Assembly (NCBI GenBank): GCA_903914175.1
Contig: CAIWNX010000178.1
Coordinates: 1-41,081, forward strand
Length of the DNA: 41,081 nucleotides
Source: an uncultured beta proteobacterium
GTDB lineage: Bacteria; Pseudomonadota; Gammaproteobacteria; Burkholderiales; Burkholderiaceae_C
Direction of reading: 5' to 3'
Positions 16,195 through 24,156 of the stretch are shown in pieces (the first letter of the stretch is position 1; each line of letters opens with the position of its first letter). A program made the position numbers and the translations under genes. Under the pieces are notes generated by a model. The model worked only from the letters and a program-made list of their open reading frames with translations. It searched no databases and was not told where the DNA came from.

Positions 16195-18459
16195 TTAGAA
16201 GGTGGAACGAAGTGTCGAGTTGCTGGCGATGGCCGCGGCGGCGCTCACTTCCTTGAACGCTGCCAGCAGTGCTTCTGCAAAGGCCGGATCGTTGATGTTT
16301 TCAGGCCGCCTGATCAATTTTCGATTTATTGTTGGCCGGAAGTTTTTCTCAATTGCAGCAAAAAGTGCGAGGTTCGCATCCGGCATCCAGAACAGTTTTC
16401 CGGGCGCGTCGAGCGCTGATACGCCGCCTTCGGGTAACAGGAAGCGAACCGGTCCCTCCATGGCATTGAGTTTTGCGGCGATGAATTCACCCATCGCCGT
16501 GTTTTCCTCCGGCGTGGTTCGCATCAATGTAACGTTGGCGTTGTGCTTGTAGAGCAGTCGCGACTTGAACTTTTCCGGAACCGTGTCGATCGCGCCGAAA
16601 TTCACCATGTCAAGCGCGCCACACGAACCGACATACGGTATGCGGGTGCGTGCAATGGCATCCATGCGCTCAGGACCGGCAGAGAACACGCCGCCCACCA
16701 GTTCGTCGGCAATTTCGGTGGTCGTGACGTCAATAATGCCGGCCAGTAGGCCAGAGTCTGCAAGCTTTTCCATCGACTGACCGCCGACGCCTGTGGCATG
16801 GAATACGAGGCTGTCGTAGGCGTCCCCGAGGAGCCGCGTCACGCTCTGGACACAGGTCGTTGTCACACCGAACATGGACAGGCCGATGGCCGGGCGCGAT
16901 TGCTCCTCCTGCTTGGGCATATTCATGATCATTCCGGCCAAGGCATGCGCCGCATTGGCAAGAACCTTGGCGCTGATGCGGTTGATGCCTTGGATGTCCG
17001 TCACCGAGTACATCATGCAGATGTCGCTGGGGCCGACATAGGGCCGGGTATCGCCCGACGCCACGGTGGTCAGCATGACTTTCGGGACGCCAATGGGCAA
17101 TGCCCGCATCGCGGGTGTCGCCAACGCACTGGCACCTGAGCCACCTGCCGATATCAAGCCACCGACGTCGCGGCGCGTCAGTATGAATCGTTCAAATGCA
17201 ATTGCCATGGCCGAGACCGCTGAACCGCGGTCATTGGTAAACACAGCACGCTCGCCGTCGGGGTGATGGCGAGCGACTTCGCGCGGATGAACCTGAGCAC
17301 TGGAAATGGCCGTGCTGGTTGACAGGTCAACGGTCACGGTTCTAAGGCCAAGCCTGTCAAGGCATTGACGCAGGAAGAGCATCTCGCGGCCCTTGGTATC
17401 GAAAGTACCGGCGATATAGGCGGCACAGTTTGTCGCACTGGCCACGCTAAAGGCCTGTGGATGCGAAGATGCGCTCGGCCGCTTTTCTACCAAGGGAATT
17501 TCGCGATGAACCGGTTCGATTACGCGATCAACCGCCTCGGCATTCACTACTGCGGCGTTCCAGCGGGTAATTGCGCGCACCGTTCGTACACGATCAGCCT
17601 GCGGGACAAGCGCATTGCTTCCCCCGCGCTTGCCACCGAGGGCCTCTGACGCGCGGCCTGTGGCCGACACCGCAGGCATCCCCGGGTCTGCTTCTTCTTC
17701 GCCCGCATTGACACCTAACAAACGCTGCTGCAATCCACGGTCTTGTGCCAATGAAGCGGCCGGCATGATGCTGGCGATGCGGCCGTTGACCATGACCGCC
17801 ACGGTGTCGGCAACATCCAGCGCCACACCAAGATTTTGTTCAATCAGCAAGACACTGATTCCGCCTTCGGCGACCAGCGCCTTCAACATCGCCGCAACCT
17901 GGTTGACGATGACAGGCGCGAGCCCTTCGGTCGGCTCATCCATCACCAGCAGCTTCGGGTTGAACAGCAGCGCGCGCCCAATCGCCAGCATTTGTTGCTC
18001 GCCACCGGATAGCTGTGCGCCGCCATGGTTGCGACGCTCGGCTAGGCGCGGGAATAACTCGTAAATGCGCGCGACCGACCAGTCACCCCGGCGTGCGGAT
18101 TTTTCGCTGAGCCGCAGGTGTTCATCGACCGAGAGCGAAGGCCATACGCGCCGGCCTTGCGGTACGTAACCAACGCCTCGTTCGGTTATCAAATGGGAGG
18201 GTAGCCCGAGAATGGACTGTCCATCCAGCAAGACATCCCCGCCAGCGGGAATGAGGCCCGTAATGGCATTGCACAGGCTGGTCTTGCCCATGCCGTTGCG
18301 TCCAACCACGGCCAGCACGCCGCTTTGCAAAGTGAGGGACACACCCTGCAAGGCGTGGGCACGACCATAAAAAACATCAAGGGAACGGACTTCAAGAACG
18401 GGATGCGCGGCACCCTTGCCGGAGCTCAGTGCTTTGAGCCATGAAGGACTAGTGACCAT
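16195..18459 (-). CDS. Fusion: LivF-type ABC ATPase with Tm-1-like (UPF0261) domain
   Basis: A 754-residue two-module protein from the ATG at 18459, chosen because GAGGG stands upstream; the track uses a GTG five codons earlier. Residues ~20-250 are a LivF-type ABC ATPase with Walker A GRNGMGKT (53-60), signature [15 protein letters not shown] (150-164), Walker B LLVMDEP and switch LLIEQN. A variable linker spans ~255-345. Residues ~346-740 are a Tm-1-like/UPF0261 domain ([55 protein letters not shown]), a family with a nucleotide-binding Rossmann fold. The gene overlaps livG by 11 bp. Coupling a transporter ATPase covalently to a metabolic-type domain is the most striking feature of this operon. 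The open frame runs through both modules, so it is one polypeptide. Confidence 0.9.
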   Translation of the reverse strand: MVTSPSWLKALSSGKGAAHPVLEVRSLDVFYGRAHALQGVSLTLQSGVLAVVGRNGMGKTSLCNAITGLIPAGGDVLLDGQSILGLPSHLITERGVGYVPQGRRVWPSLSVDEHLRLSEKSARRGDWSVARIYELFPRLAERRNHGGAQLSGGEQQMLAIGRALLFNPKLLVMDEPTEGLAPVIVNQVAAMLKALVAEGGISVLLIEQNLGVALDVADTVAVMVNGRIASIMPAASLAQDRGLQQRLLGVNAGEEEADPGMPAVSATGRASEALGGKRGGSNALVPQADRVRTVRAITRWNAAVVNAEAVDRVIEPVHREIPLVEKRPSASSHPQAFSVASATNCAAYIAGTFDTKGREMLFLRQCLDRLGLRTVTVDLSTSTAISSAQVHPREVARHHPDGERAVFTNDRGSAVSAMAIAFERFILTRRDVGGLISAGGSGASALATPAMRALPIGVPKVMLTTVASGDTRPYVGPSDICMMYSVTDIQGINRISAKVLANAAHALAGMIMNMPKQEEQSRPAIGLSMFGVTTTCVQSVTRLLGDAYDSLVFHATGVGGQSMEKLADSGLLAGIIDVTTTEIADELVGGVFSAGPERMDAIARTRIPYVGSCGALDMVNFGAIDTVPEKFKSRLLYKHNANVTLMRTTPEENTAMGEFIAAKLNAMEGPVRFLLPEGGVSALDAPGKLFWMPDANLALFAAIEKNFRPTINRKLIRRPENINDPAFAEALLAAFKEVSAAAAIASNSTLRSTF

Positions 18460-19243
18460 GATGGTGTCCCTCACCCATGTAAATGGCCTGCACTTGTGGA
18501 TCGTTCTGGATTTCGTCGGGGGTTCCGTGCTTCAGGACACGACCGTTATGCATCACCGTGACACGTTCAACAACGCGCAATGCGATATCGAGGTCGTGTT
18601 CGATGATGACGTAGCCGATATGGCGCGGCAATGCGTTCAACAGGTTCACCAGTTCGCGTCGTTCGGCTGGCGACAAGCCGGCGGCTGGTTCGTCGAACAA
18701 AATCAAGCGTGGCGAACCCGCCATTGCCATCCCAATTTCGAGTTGCCGCTGCTGACCATGCGCCAACGCCGACACCTTGGTGTTGGCGAGATGGGTCAGT
18801 CGCGCATGCTCCAACAACGCTTGCGCCGCCGGCCACGAATTGTCATTTCGATCCGTTCGAACAAAGCGAAACCGCCCCTGACTCACGCCCCGAACGGCGA
18901 GGTAAAGATTGTCGAGAACACTCAAGTCTCGAAACAGCAGGGAAGACTGATAGGTTCGACGCAAGCCACGGCGAATGCGCTCATGGACCGCAAGCTCGGT
19001 GACGTCTTCGCCGAACAGCAACACGCGGCCGCTGGTCGGAGGAAAGTCTCCGGTGATGGCGTTGAAAAGGGTGGTCTTGCCCGCCCCGTTGCTGCCGAGC
19101 ACCGCATAGCGCTGCCCGGCCTCAACATTAAAACTAACCTGGTCAATCGCCTTCAAGGCGCCGAAATGACGCGAAACGTTCTGCAACTCAAGCGCATGGC
19201 CAGAGAGAAACCCACTGGTGATGACGGCGTCGGGCAGAGTCAT
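18449..19243 (-). CDS. LivG-type ABC transporter ATP-binding protein
   Basis: A 264-residue ATPase of the branched-chain amino acid (HAAT) ABC class. Walker A is [11 protein letters not shown], Walker B is [15 protein letters not shown] and the H-loop is [13 protein letters not shown]. The signature reads [11 protein letters not shown], the LivG-type variant of LSGGQ. The C-terminus is HHHGH, a short His-rich end of no known meaning. It follows the receptor gene by 48 bp and overlaps the fused LivF gene, so the two ATPases are made together and should form the heterodimer under the LivH-LivM permeases. Similar systems import amino acids, amides, urea or aromatic acids, so the name livG describes only the class. 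Confidence 0.92.
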   Translation of the reverse strand: MTLPDAVITSGFLSGHALELQNVSRHFGALKAIDQVSFNVEAGQRYAVLGSNGAGKTTLFNAITGDFPPTSGRVLLFGEDVTELAVHERIRRGLRRTYQSSLLFRDLSVLDNLYLAVRGVSQGRFRFVRTDRNDNSWPAAQALLEHARLTHLANTKVSALAHGQQRQLEIGMAMAGSPRLILFDEPAAGLSPAERRELVNLLNALPRHIGYVIIEHDLDIALRVVERVTVMHNGRVLKHGTPDEIQNDPQVQAIYMGEGHHHGH

Positions 19244-19291
19244 TTAATTCGTCAAGAACGCATGTTGGCTAGAGACCAAGTACCAGAGGGT

Positions 19292-20539
19292 CTATTTGCA
19301 CTCAGGGTTGGTGCGCGAGCCCAAGCCCATTTTGGCAAAGGCTTCATTGCTCATGCCAAGCTGCTGACTGACGCTGGGCATCACCTTGACGACCTTGTTG
19401 AACAAAGTTCCTTCGGCGTTCTTGGCAACTTCGGTCACGAACATGTTGGCCACTGCATTGCGGTTCGCGTCAAGCTTGATATCCCCTGTCGGTGATTTCA
19501 AGGTCATCGTCGCCAGCGCCTTGCGATAGGCCGCATGATTGTTCGACAAATCCCCCTTGACGGCGTCAAGTGCATCGAGCGTGGCTTTTGTGTTCAGGTA
19601 GTAGGCATGGGCAAACAGGCTTGGGCTGGGGAAGGCATCTTTTGAAGACGCCTTGTAGTCAGCAACGAATTTCTTCCAGCCGGCATCATCCCAGTTGTCC
19701 GCAATCGGACCGGCCGACAGGGTGCCGATCATCCCGTCACGACGTTTTCCCTTGAAGCTCAAGACCGTTTGGTCAACGGTGATCGATCCGCCGATCATTG
19801 GCTTATCGCCACCGGACTGCTCATACTGCGATAAGAAATTGACCGCATCCGAACCACCGAGCGCAACGTAGATGGCGTCAATGTCCTTGGGCAGTTTGGC
19901 GATGACGCTGGAATAGTCCTTGGTTCCCAGCGGGACCCAATTCTTGTCGATGACTTTACCGCCGGCCTTGCAGAATTCAACCATGAAGCCCTGCACCTGC
20001 GAATAGGGAAACGAGTAATCCTCAGCGATCACGACCGCCCTCTTGTAGCCTTTGCTGAATGCATAGGTGCCCAATCCGGCTTGCCACTGTGCGCCTTCGG
20101 TCGAGAAACGGAAGAAGTTGGGCGCTGGATCCTGCAAGGTTGTACCCTGCGCGGCTGATGCGCCATTGATAAATGTGACCTTTGATTGGCCTTTGGCATA
20201 TCCTTTGACTGCGATACCCTCGTCGCCCGAAAGAGGGCCGACCAGGATGTCAACCTTGTCCTGCTCGACCAACTTGCGGGCGGCGGCGACAGCCGAGTCA
20301 GGCGTGGCATTCGAGGAACCCTTGATGATCTCGATCTTCTTGCCACCCGCCATGTACTTATGCTCTTTGAGCGCCAGTTCCGCGCCACGCATGCCGTCCT
20401 GGCCCAGCACGGTAAACGGGCCTTCCAGGGTGGCTAGCAAACCAATCTTGATGGTTTGTTGCGCGTGGGCAGCACCGAACAAGGTGCTGATCGCCAAAGC
20501 TGTGGCGCTGATAGCCAAGGGACGAAATACTTGAACCAT
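19292..20539 (-). CDS. LivK/HAAT-type ABC transporter periplasmic substrate-binding protein
   Basis: A 415-residue receptor with a signal peptide ending at FGAAHAQQ. The mature protein starts TIKIGLLATLEGPFTVLGQD and has the Peripla_BP_6 layout: RGAELALKEHK, AARKLVEQDKVDILVGPLSG, then FINGASAAQGTTLQDPAPNFFRF and a C-terminal lobe. It is the only binding protein in the operon, so it sets the imported substrate. The second position of the mature fold lacks a clear leucine/isoleucine-receptor signature and the ligand is unknown. It lies between livM (38 bp upstream) and livG (48 bp downstream); such gaps around a receptor gene are usual and may let it be made in excess. Confidence 0.92.
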   Translation of the reverse strand: MVQVFRPLAISATALAISTLFGAAHAQQTIKIGLLATLEGPFTVLGQDGMRGAELALKEHKYMAGGKKIEIIKGSSNATPDSAVAAARKLVEQDKVDILVGPLSGDEGIAVKGYAKGQSKVTFINGASAAQGTTLQDPAPNFFRFSTEGAQWQAGLGTYAFSKGYKRAVVIAEDYSFPYSQVQGFMVEFCKAGGKVIDKNWVPLGTKDYSSVIAKLPKDIDAIYVALGGSDAVNFLSQYEQSGGDKPMIGGSITVDQTVLSFKGKRRDGMIGTLSAGPIADNWDDAGWKKFVADYKASSKDAFPSPSLFAHAYYLNTKATLDALDAVKGDLSNNHAAYRKALATMTLKSPTGDIKLDANRNAVANMFVTEVAKNAEGTLFNKVVKVMPSVSQQLGMSNEAFAKMGLGSRTNPECK

Positions 20540-20577
20540 AAAAAGATCTCCTAAGTTGATTTGGAAGTGGACTCTGA

Positions 20578-21663
20578 CTAAGGTTTCCCGCGAGGGCCAC
20601 CTATATTTCGCAGGCGCTGCCAGAGTCCAAGCAGGCCATCGGGTGAAAAAAGCACGATGGCGAGGAAAACCCCGCCGATCACCAAGTTAAAGCGTTCGCG
20701 TTCAATCAGATCAATCGCAAAGTTTTGCAGCAAAACAAACACCAACGCGCCAATGAACGGACCGATCGGATGACGAAGACCTCCCAGCACCGCGATGATG
20801 AGGACGTTGATCATCGCGCCCATACTGACGGTTGAAGACGAGATTCGCCCGTTGTAGTAAATGAAGAGCACGCCCGCCGCAGATGCGATGACCCCGCCCA
20901 ATGCATGTGCGGCAACTCGGTGCAGGTTTACATCAAAACCCAGTGCCGCCATGCGCCGTGGATTGTCCCGGATGCCTTGTAGCGCCATTCCAAAAGGCGC
21001 ACGCACGATATAGGTGACACCCGCATAGCCAAGAATCGCCAACGCGAGCGCCAAATAGTAGTAGGGCATTGGGCTGCGCCAATCAAGACCGAACAAAATC
21101 GGCGGCAAGACCTGTTGAATACCCTGGAAACCGTTGAACAGCAGATAGTTCTGCTGCGCAAGATAGTAAAACGCCACACCGATGGCCAGTGTGATCATGA
21201 TCGTATAAATCCCCTCGGTACGGACCGCCAGCATGCCAATCAACGTGGCCGCAAACGTGCCAATCAGGACGGCCAGAGGAATAGCCAACCACCAGGGCCA
21301 ACCGAGGTTGATGCTTTGCGTCGTCGCCCCCGCCGTGCCAATGATTGCCACCGCATAACCGGCAATTCCAGCGACTGTCATTTGCGACAGGGTCACCATG
21401 CCGCCGTAACCCCCCAGCAGGGCGAGTGACAAGGCAAGCAGCCCGAGTACCAAAGTCTGCGCGCCAATCTGGAATATAAAAAATGGATCGGCAAGCCATG
21501 GGTAAAGCAGCAAGGCCGCCAACAGCACCAGATGTGGCCAAAGGAATGCGCCGTCGATCAAGCGGGATGTCGATGCAGGCCTTTGCGGCTGCGCCTGGGG
21601 TGCCGGCACGCCAGCGTCTGCTGTCCTGCCAGACATGGCATGGCGCCACTTTGCAGCACTCAT
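20578..21663 (-). CDS. LivM-type ABC transporter permease
   Basis: A 361-residue inner-membrane permease of the branched-chain amino acid class, with about ten hydrophobic segments after a ~35-residue polar N-terminus. Typical LivM features are LALLGGYGGMVTLSQMTVAGIAGYA, PFGMALQGIRDNPRRMAALGFDV (the cytoplasmic coupling loop) and VLGGLRHPIGPFIGALVFVLL. Its ATG overlaps the livH stop by 4 bp, so the two permeases are translationally coupled. They should form the heterodimeric channel of this importer. Confidence 0.92.
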   Translation of the reverse strand: MSAAKWRHAMSGRTADAGVPAPQAQPQRPASTSRLIDGAFLWPHLVLLAALLLYPWLADPFFIFQIGAQTLVLGLLALSLALLGGYGGMVTLSQMTVAGIAGYAVAIIGTAGATTQSINLGWPWWLAIPLAVLIGTFAATLIGMLAVRTEGIYTIMITLAIGVAFYYLAQQNYLLFNGFQGIQQVLPPILFGLDWRSPMPYYYLALALAILGYAGVTYIVRAPFGMALQGIRDNPRRMAALGFDVNLHRVAAHALGGVIASAAGVLFIYYNGRISSSTVSMGAMINVLIIAVLGGLRHPIGPFIGALVFVLLQNFAIDLIERERFNLVIGGVFLAIVLFSPDGLLGLWQRLRNIGGPRGKP

Positions 21664-22640
21664 GAACGAGACCCCATCAGACCATGCGGTCGAAACGCGA
21701 GCACGATCACCATGATCACGAAAGTGAACACGACACCGTAGGTTGGCGCATAGGCCTGGCCGAACGTTTCAGCCATCCCAATCAACAAAGCACCAACGGC
21801 TGCGCCACTGATGCTCCCCATGCCACCGACGATCACCACCACCAGCGAGGCCAGCAGATAACGCACGTCTTCACCGGGTGCGATGGACAGGGCCGTGCCA
21901 CCCACGACACCCGCGAACCCGGCCAGGCCAGCGCCGATCCCAAAGGTGATCACAAAAAGGCGCTGCACATTCACGCCACTGGCCGACAACATCAACTTGT
22001 CATCCACGCCAGCCCGAACCATCATGCCAACCCGGGTGCGGTTGAGAAACAGCCACAACAAGACACCCATCACGGTCGCGGTGAACAGCACGACGAGCCG
22101 AAAACCGGCGTACTTGTTCACGATTGGCAGGGCGACGGTGGCGGTCAGCCAGGCCGGTGCATCGAACTGGTAAATGTCGCCGCCCCAGAACCAGAGAAAC
22201 AAATCGGCCATGACGATCGACAGACCAATCGTCACGAGCGTTTGTCGCAAATCCTGTCCCTCCATGCGGCGAAAGATAAGTACTTGCATCAGCATGCCGA
22301 ACAAGGCAGAAGACAGAAACCCGGCTGCCAGCGCCACAAACCATGAGCCCGTCAATTCGCCTACGCTATAGCCGACGTAAGCACCCAGCAAATACAAGGA
22401 ACCGTGCGCTAAATTGACGTTGCGCATCAGTCCAAATATCAGGGTAAATCCGGCAGCAACCAGGAAATAAAGTGCAGCCAGCGTCAGGCCGTTCAGAACC
22501 GTCAGCAAGAATAGGCGCGGATTGTCCGACAGGCCCCAAACCGACAAAAGCAGTCCAAGGACGAGCCAGAATAATGACCAGGCCAAAGCCTTGAATCGTT
22601 GGATGAAGGGAGTTCTGTTTGCCACAGGCGCCGATATCAT
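21660..22640 (-). CDS. LivH-type ABC transporter permease
   Basis: A 326-residue permease from the first ATG (22640); the ORF track begins 22 codons earlier at a TTG. LivH hallmarks are LNGLTLAALYFLVAAGFTLI, FGLMRNVNLAHGSLYLLGAY, RVGMMVRAGVDDKLMLSASG (the coupling loop) and LLASLVVVIVGGMGSISGAA. It is the promoter-proximal gene of the nine-gene operon, 288 bp from the divergent tetR. No clear ribosome site precedes either start, so the N-terminus is uncertain. Confidence 0.9.
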   Translation of the reverse strand: MISAPVANRTPFIQRFKALAWSLFWLVLGLLLSVWGLSDNPRLFLLTVLNGLTLAALYFLVAAGFTLIFGLMRNVNLAHGSLYLLGAYVGYSVGELTGSWFVALAAGFLSSALFGMLMQVLIFRRMEGQDLRQTLVTIGLSIVMADLFLWFWGGDIYQFDAPAWLTATVALPIVNKYAGFRLVVLFTATVMGVLLWLFLNRTRVGMMVRAGVDDKLMLSASGVNVQRLFVITFGIGAGLAGFAGVVGGTALSIAPGEDVRYLLASLVVVIVGGMGSISGAAVGALLIGMAETFGQAYAPTYGVVFTFVIMVIVLAFRPHGLMGSRS

Positions 22641-22838
22641 GCAGCCCAGCGCGCAGTCCGCGACGAACGTATTTTCAGTGGTCGATAGAAGTTTCGACCA
22701 ACACAAAAAGGGTTGCGGCGCTGACCACCGCAGCGAAAACTTGCGCGCTTCATTCGCTGTTTCCTACTTCGGTGAAATTTGAGTTAATCTCGGTTCGCTG
22801 CTGCCACATTTAATATGCAACCTGTTTTGGCACGTTTC

Positions 22839-22871
22839 GAGACACATCCCAAAAAATTGGACATGCGTCTC
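22839..22871. promoter_or_regulatory. Candidate TetR operator in the livH/tetR divergent promoter region
   Basis: GAGACACATCC and, 9 bp further on, GGACATGCGTCTC form an imperfect inverted repeat (GAGAC, CAT and CC match their complements, with a small offset) around an A/T-rich centre. It lies in the 288-bp gap between the divergent livH and tetR genes, where a self-regulating TetR protein would bind. The symmetry is seen; the binding is inferred. No sigma-70 box pair in this gap is convincing. Confidence 0.45.
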
Positions 22872-22918
22872 ATTTTCTGAGCCGATGATAGGCGTTAAAC
22901 AACTTAAATACCACCCCC

Positions 22919-22922
22919 GGAG
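22919..22922 (+). promoter_or_regulatory. Ribosome-binding site deciding the TTG start of tetR
   Basis: GGAG lies 6 nt upstream of the TTG at 22929 and supports this unusual start codon. Confidence 0.6.
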
Positions 22923-22928
22923 CGCATT

Positions 22929-23615
22929 TTGACATCAGGGAATACCCGCACTCAACCGACCCTCTCGCCCGAACCTCCGGCACGGGGCGCGGGGGCTCGG
23001 ACTTACTCGCTGTTACTGGCAACAGCAATGGATGTCATCCGCGATGGACACGTGCCCTCCATTGCGGAAGTTGCGGTACGCGCACGGGTTTCGCGGGCTA
23101 CCGCCTATCGCTACTTTCCGAGCAGAAGTGTCCTGATCACAGCCGTGGTCAACACGTCACTGGCGCCGGTGCGGTCCTGGCAATCGAAAAAAATGGATGG
23201 CCATGCGCGCGTTATGGAAATGTTCACCAAGACATTTCCAAGCTTCAAGGAGTTCGAGCCCCAACTGCGCGCAGCGGTTCAACTTTCGCTTGAACAATGG
23301 GCGTTGGAACGTGCGGGTTTGCTGGAAGAAGAGCCGTATCGACGCGGTCATCGCATCGGCATATTGGCACATGCCGTACAGCCTTTTGAAGGCCAACTAA
23401 AGCCCCGCACGCTTGATAAGTTGCGCAAGGCCTTGTCGATCATTTACGGCATTGAACCGCACATGGTGCTGAAAGATATATGGGGGTCAAGCAATCGGGA
23501 AGTAGAGTCGATTGCGCTGTGGATGGCTGATGCGCTGGTTAGCGCTGCCCTTCGAGAGGCAGAGTGCAAACCGATCAAAGCTCCAAAGAAACGCTGGGAC
23601 CCTGATCCAACCTGA
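22929..23615 (+). CDS. TetR/AcrR-family transcriptional regulator
   Basis: A 228-residue regulator. After a Pro/Thr-rich N-terminal tail, residues ~25-75 form the TetR helix-turn-helix (LLATAMDVIRDGHVPSIAEV, then VSRATAYRYFPSRSVLITAV). The remainder is a helical ligand and dimer domain with no family signature that I recognise. The start is TTG at 22929: GGAG lies 6 nt upstream, an in-frame TAA closes the frame at 22905, and the next ATG would remove part of the first DNA-binding helix. It is divergent from the LIV/Tm-1 operon and most likely represses it, releasing when the imported ligand or a product binds. Nothing downstream is on the same strand until ugpB. Confidence 0.88.
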   Translation: MTSGNTRTQPTLSPEPPARGAGARTYSLLLATAMDVIRDGHVPSIAEVAVRARVSRATAYRYFPSRSVLITAVVNTSLAPVRSWQSKKMDGHARVMEMFTKTFPSFKEFEPQLRAAVQLSLEQWALERAGLLEEEPYRRGHRIGILAHAVQPFEGQLKPRTLDKLRKALSIIYGIEPHMVLKDIWGSSNREVESIALWMADALVSAALREAECKPIKAPKKRWDPDPT

Positions 23616-23630
23616 AGTTGACCGCCTTCT

Positions 23631-23837
23631 TCACTTGTCGGCTTGGTCAAACAGGAGTGTGGCGCTCAAGGCCGAACGCATGTCCTGGTCAAGTGTCTGG
23701 ACGCCCTTGAACACAAATGAGCCACCGTTGCGCCACACGGTTTGCGTAGTGGCCAATGATGCGGATGTGCTCGCATCGAGGACACGCACCTCAATGATTA
23801 CCTGCGTGTCGCCACCCACGATGACGGGTATTCCCAC
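23631..23837 (-). pseudogene. C-terminal remnant of an unidentified protein
   Basis: An open frame of 68 codons with a protein-like composition, reading VIVGGDTQVIIEVRVLDAST and ending SALSATLLFDQADK before a stop. It has no plausible start. In frame, it closes at a TGA at 23850-23852, inside a REP-like hairpin. It looks like the last part of a longer, probably envelope, protein whose 5' part was lost when the hairpin sequence arrived. I do not recognise the family. It is convergent with tetR, which ends 15 bp away. It could also be a chance frame, but the alternation of hydrophobic and polar residues argues for a decayed gene. Confidence 0.4.
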
Positions 23838-23844
23838 GTAGATA

Positions 23845-23870
23845 GGGGGTCAAATCTTGCCCCCTTTTTG
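23845..23870 (+). repeat. Hairpin GGGGG...CCCCC followed by T-run (REP-like element or terminator)
   Basis: GGGGGTCAAATCTTGCCCCC followed by TTTTTG can fold into a 5-bp G:C stem with a 10-nt loop and a T-run. This would serve as an intrinsic terminator on the plus strand, 230 bp after tetR. GGGGTCAAATCTTGCCCC-type palindromes also resemble those found beside Y1/RAYT transposases in proteobacteria (recalled, not searched). Confidence 0.45.
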
Positions 23871-23875
23871 TGTTT

Positions 23876-23915
23876 GAAATTTGCCCGGCGCAACACGGGC
23901 TGGGCGCCAAATTTC
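23876..23915. repeat. 40-bp imperfect inverted repeat, REP/BIME-like
   Basis: GAAATTTG at 23876-23883 and CAAATTTC at 23908-23915 are perfect complements enclosing GC-rich inner sequence that can also pair (CCC with GGG). Together with the neighbouring G5/C5 hairpin it makes a compound structured element. It carries no gene. The rest of the interval 23916-24087 shows nothing I can name. Confidence 0.4.
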
Positions 23916-24087
23916 TTATCACAAAGCAAGGCTTCAAGCGTCGCAGCATGCCAACACCGTTTACGCTGGGACGCCGGATTCTGACTGCGACAGCAATGGG
24001 TACGATCATCAAGCTCAGCGGGGCGCCCTGATGAAGACCCGGTTGCGCGGGCGTGCACAATGTGTCCTTAATCAAGCTTTGCGCTGA
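23916..24087. other. Gene-free stretch upstream of ugpB
   Basis: This part of the 541-bp gap between tetR and ugpB holds no convincing gene on either strand. Overlapping ORFs in the track have no protein-like features. It ends at the TTGACA hexamer. Confidence 0.5.
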
Positions 24088-24093
24088 TTGACA
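24088..24093 (+). promoter_or_regulatory. Consensus -35 hexamer upstream of ugpB
   Basis: TTGACA at 24088-24093 is a perfect -35 box, 64 bp before the ugpB start. The best following -10 candidate is CACAAT at 24114-24119, but its 20-bp spacing is too long for a good sigma-70 promoter. Either an activator helps (PhoB would be usual for ugp) or the true -10 is weak. I see no clear Pho box. Confidence 0.35.
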
Positions 24094-24146
24094 TGTTTTT
24101 GCCGCTTTTTCGTCACAATCTGGCGCTATGCTTGGACTTTCTACTC

Positions 24147-24152
24147 AGGAGG
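24147..24152 (+). promoter_or_regulatory. Strong Shine-Dalgarno of ugpB
   Basis: AGGAGG, the full consensus, lies 4 nt before the ATG at 24157. It fixes the ugpB start, 23 codons inside the track's ORF, and indicates high translation, as expected for a periplasmic receptor. Confidence 0.75.
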
Positions 24153-24156
24153 CTAT

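Noticed and set aside
22641-22706. TTG start of livH
   Set aside because: It has no ribosome site and adds 22 non-hydrophobic residues not typical of LivH; the first ATG at 22640 is preferred.
23791-24087. ORFs at 23791-24075 (-), 23798-24058 (-) and 23881-24087 (+)
   Set aside because: They cross the hairpin repeats, overlap each other in several frames and have random-looking composition.
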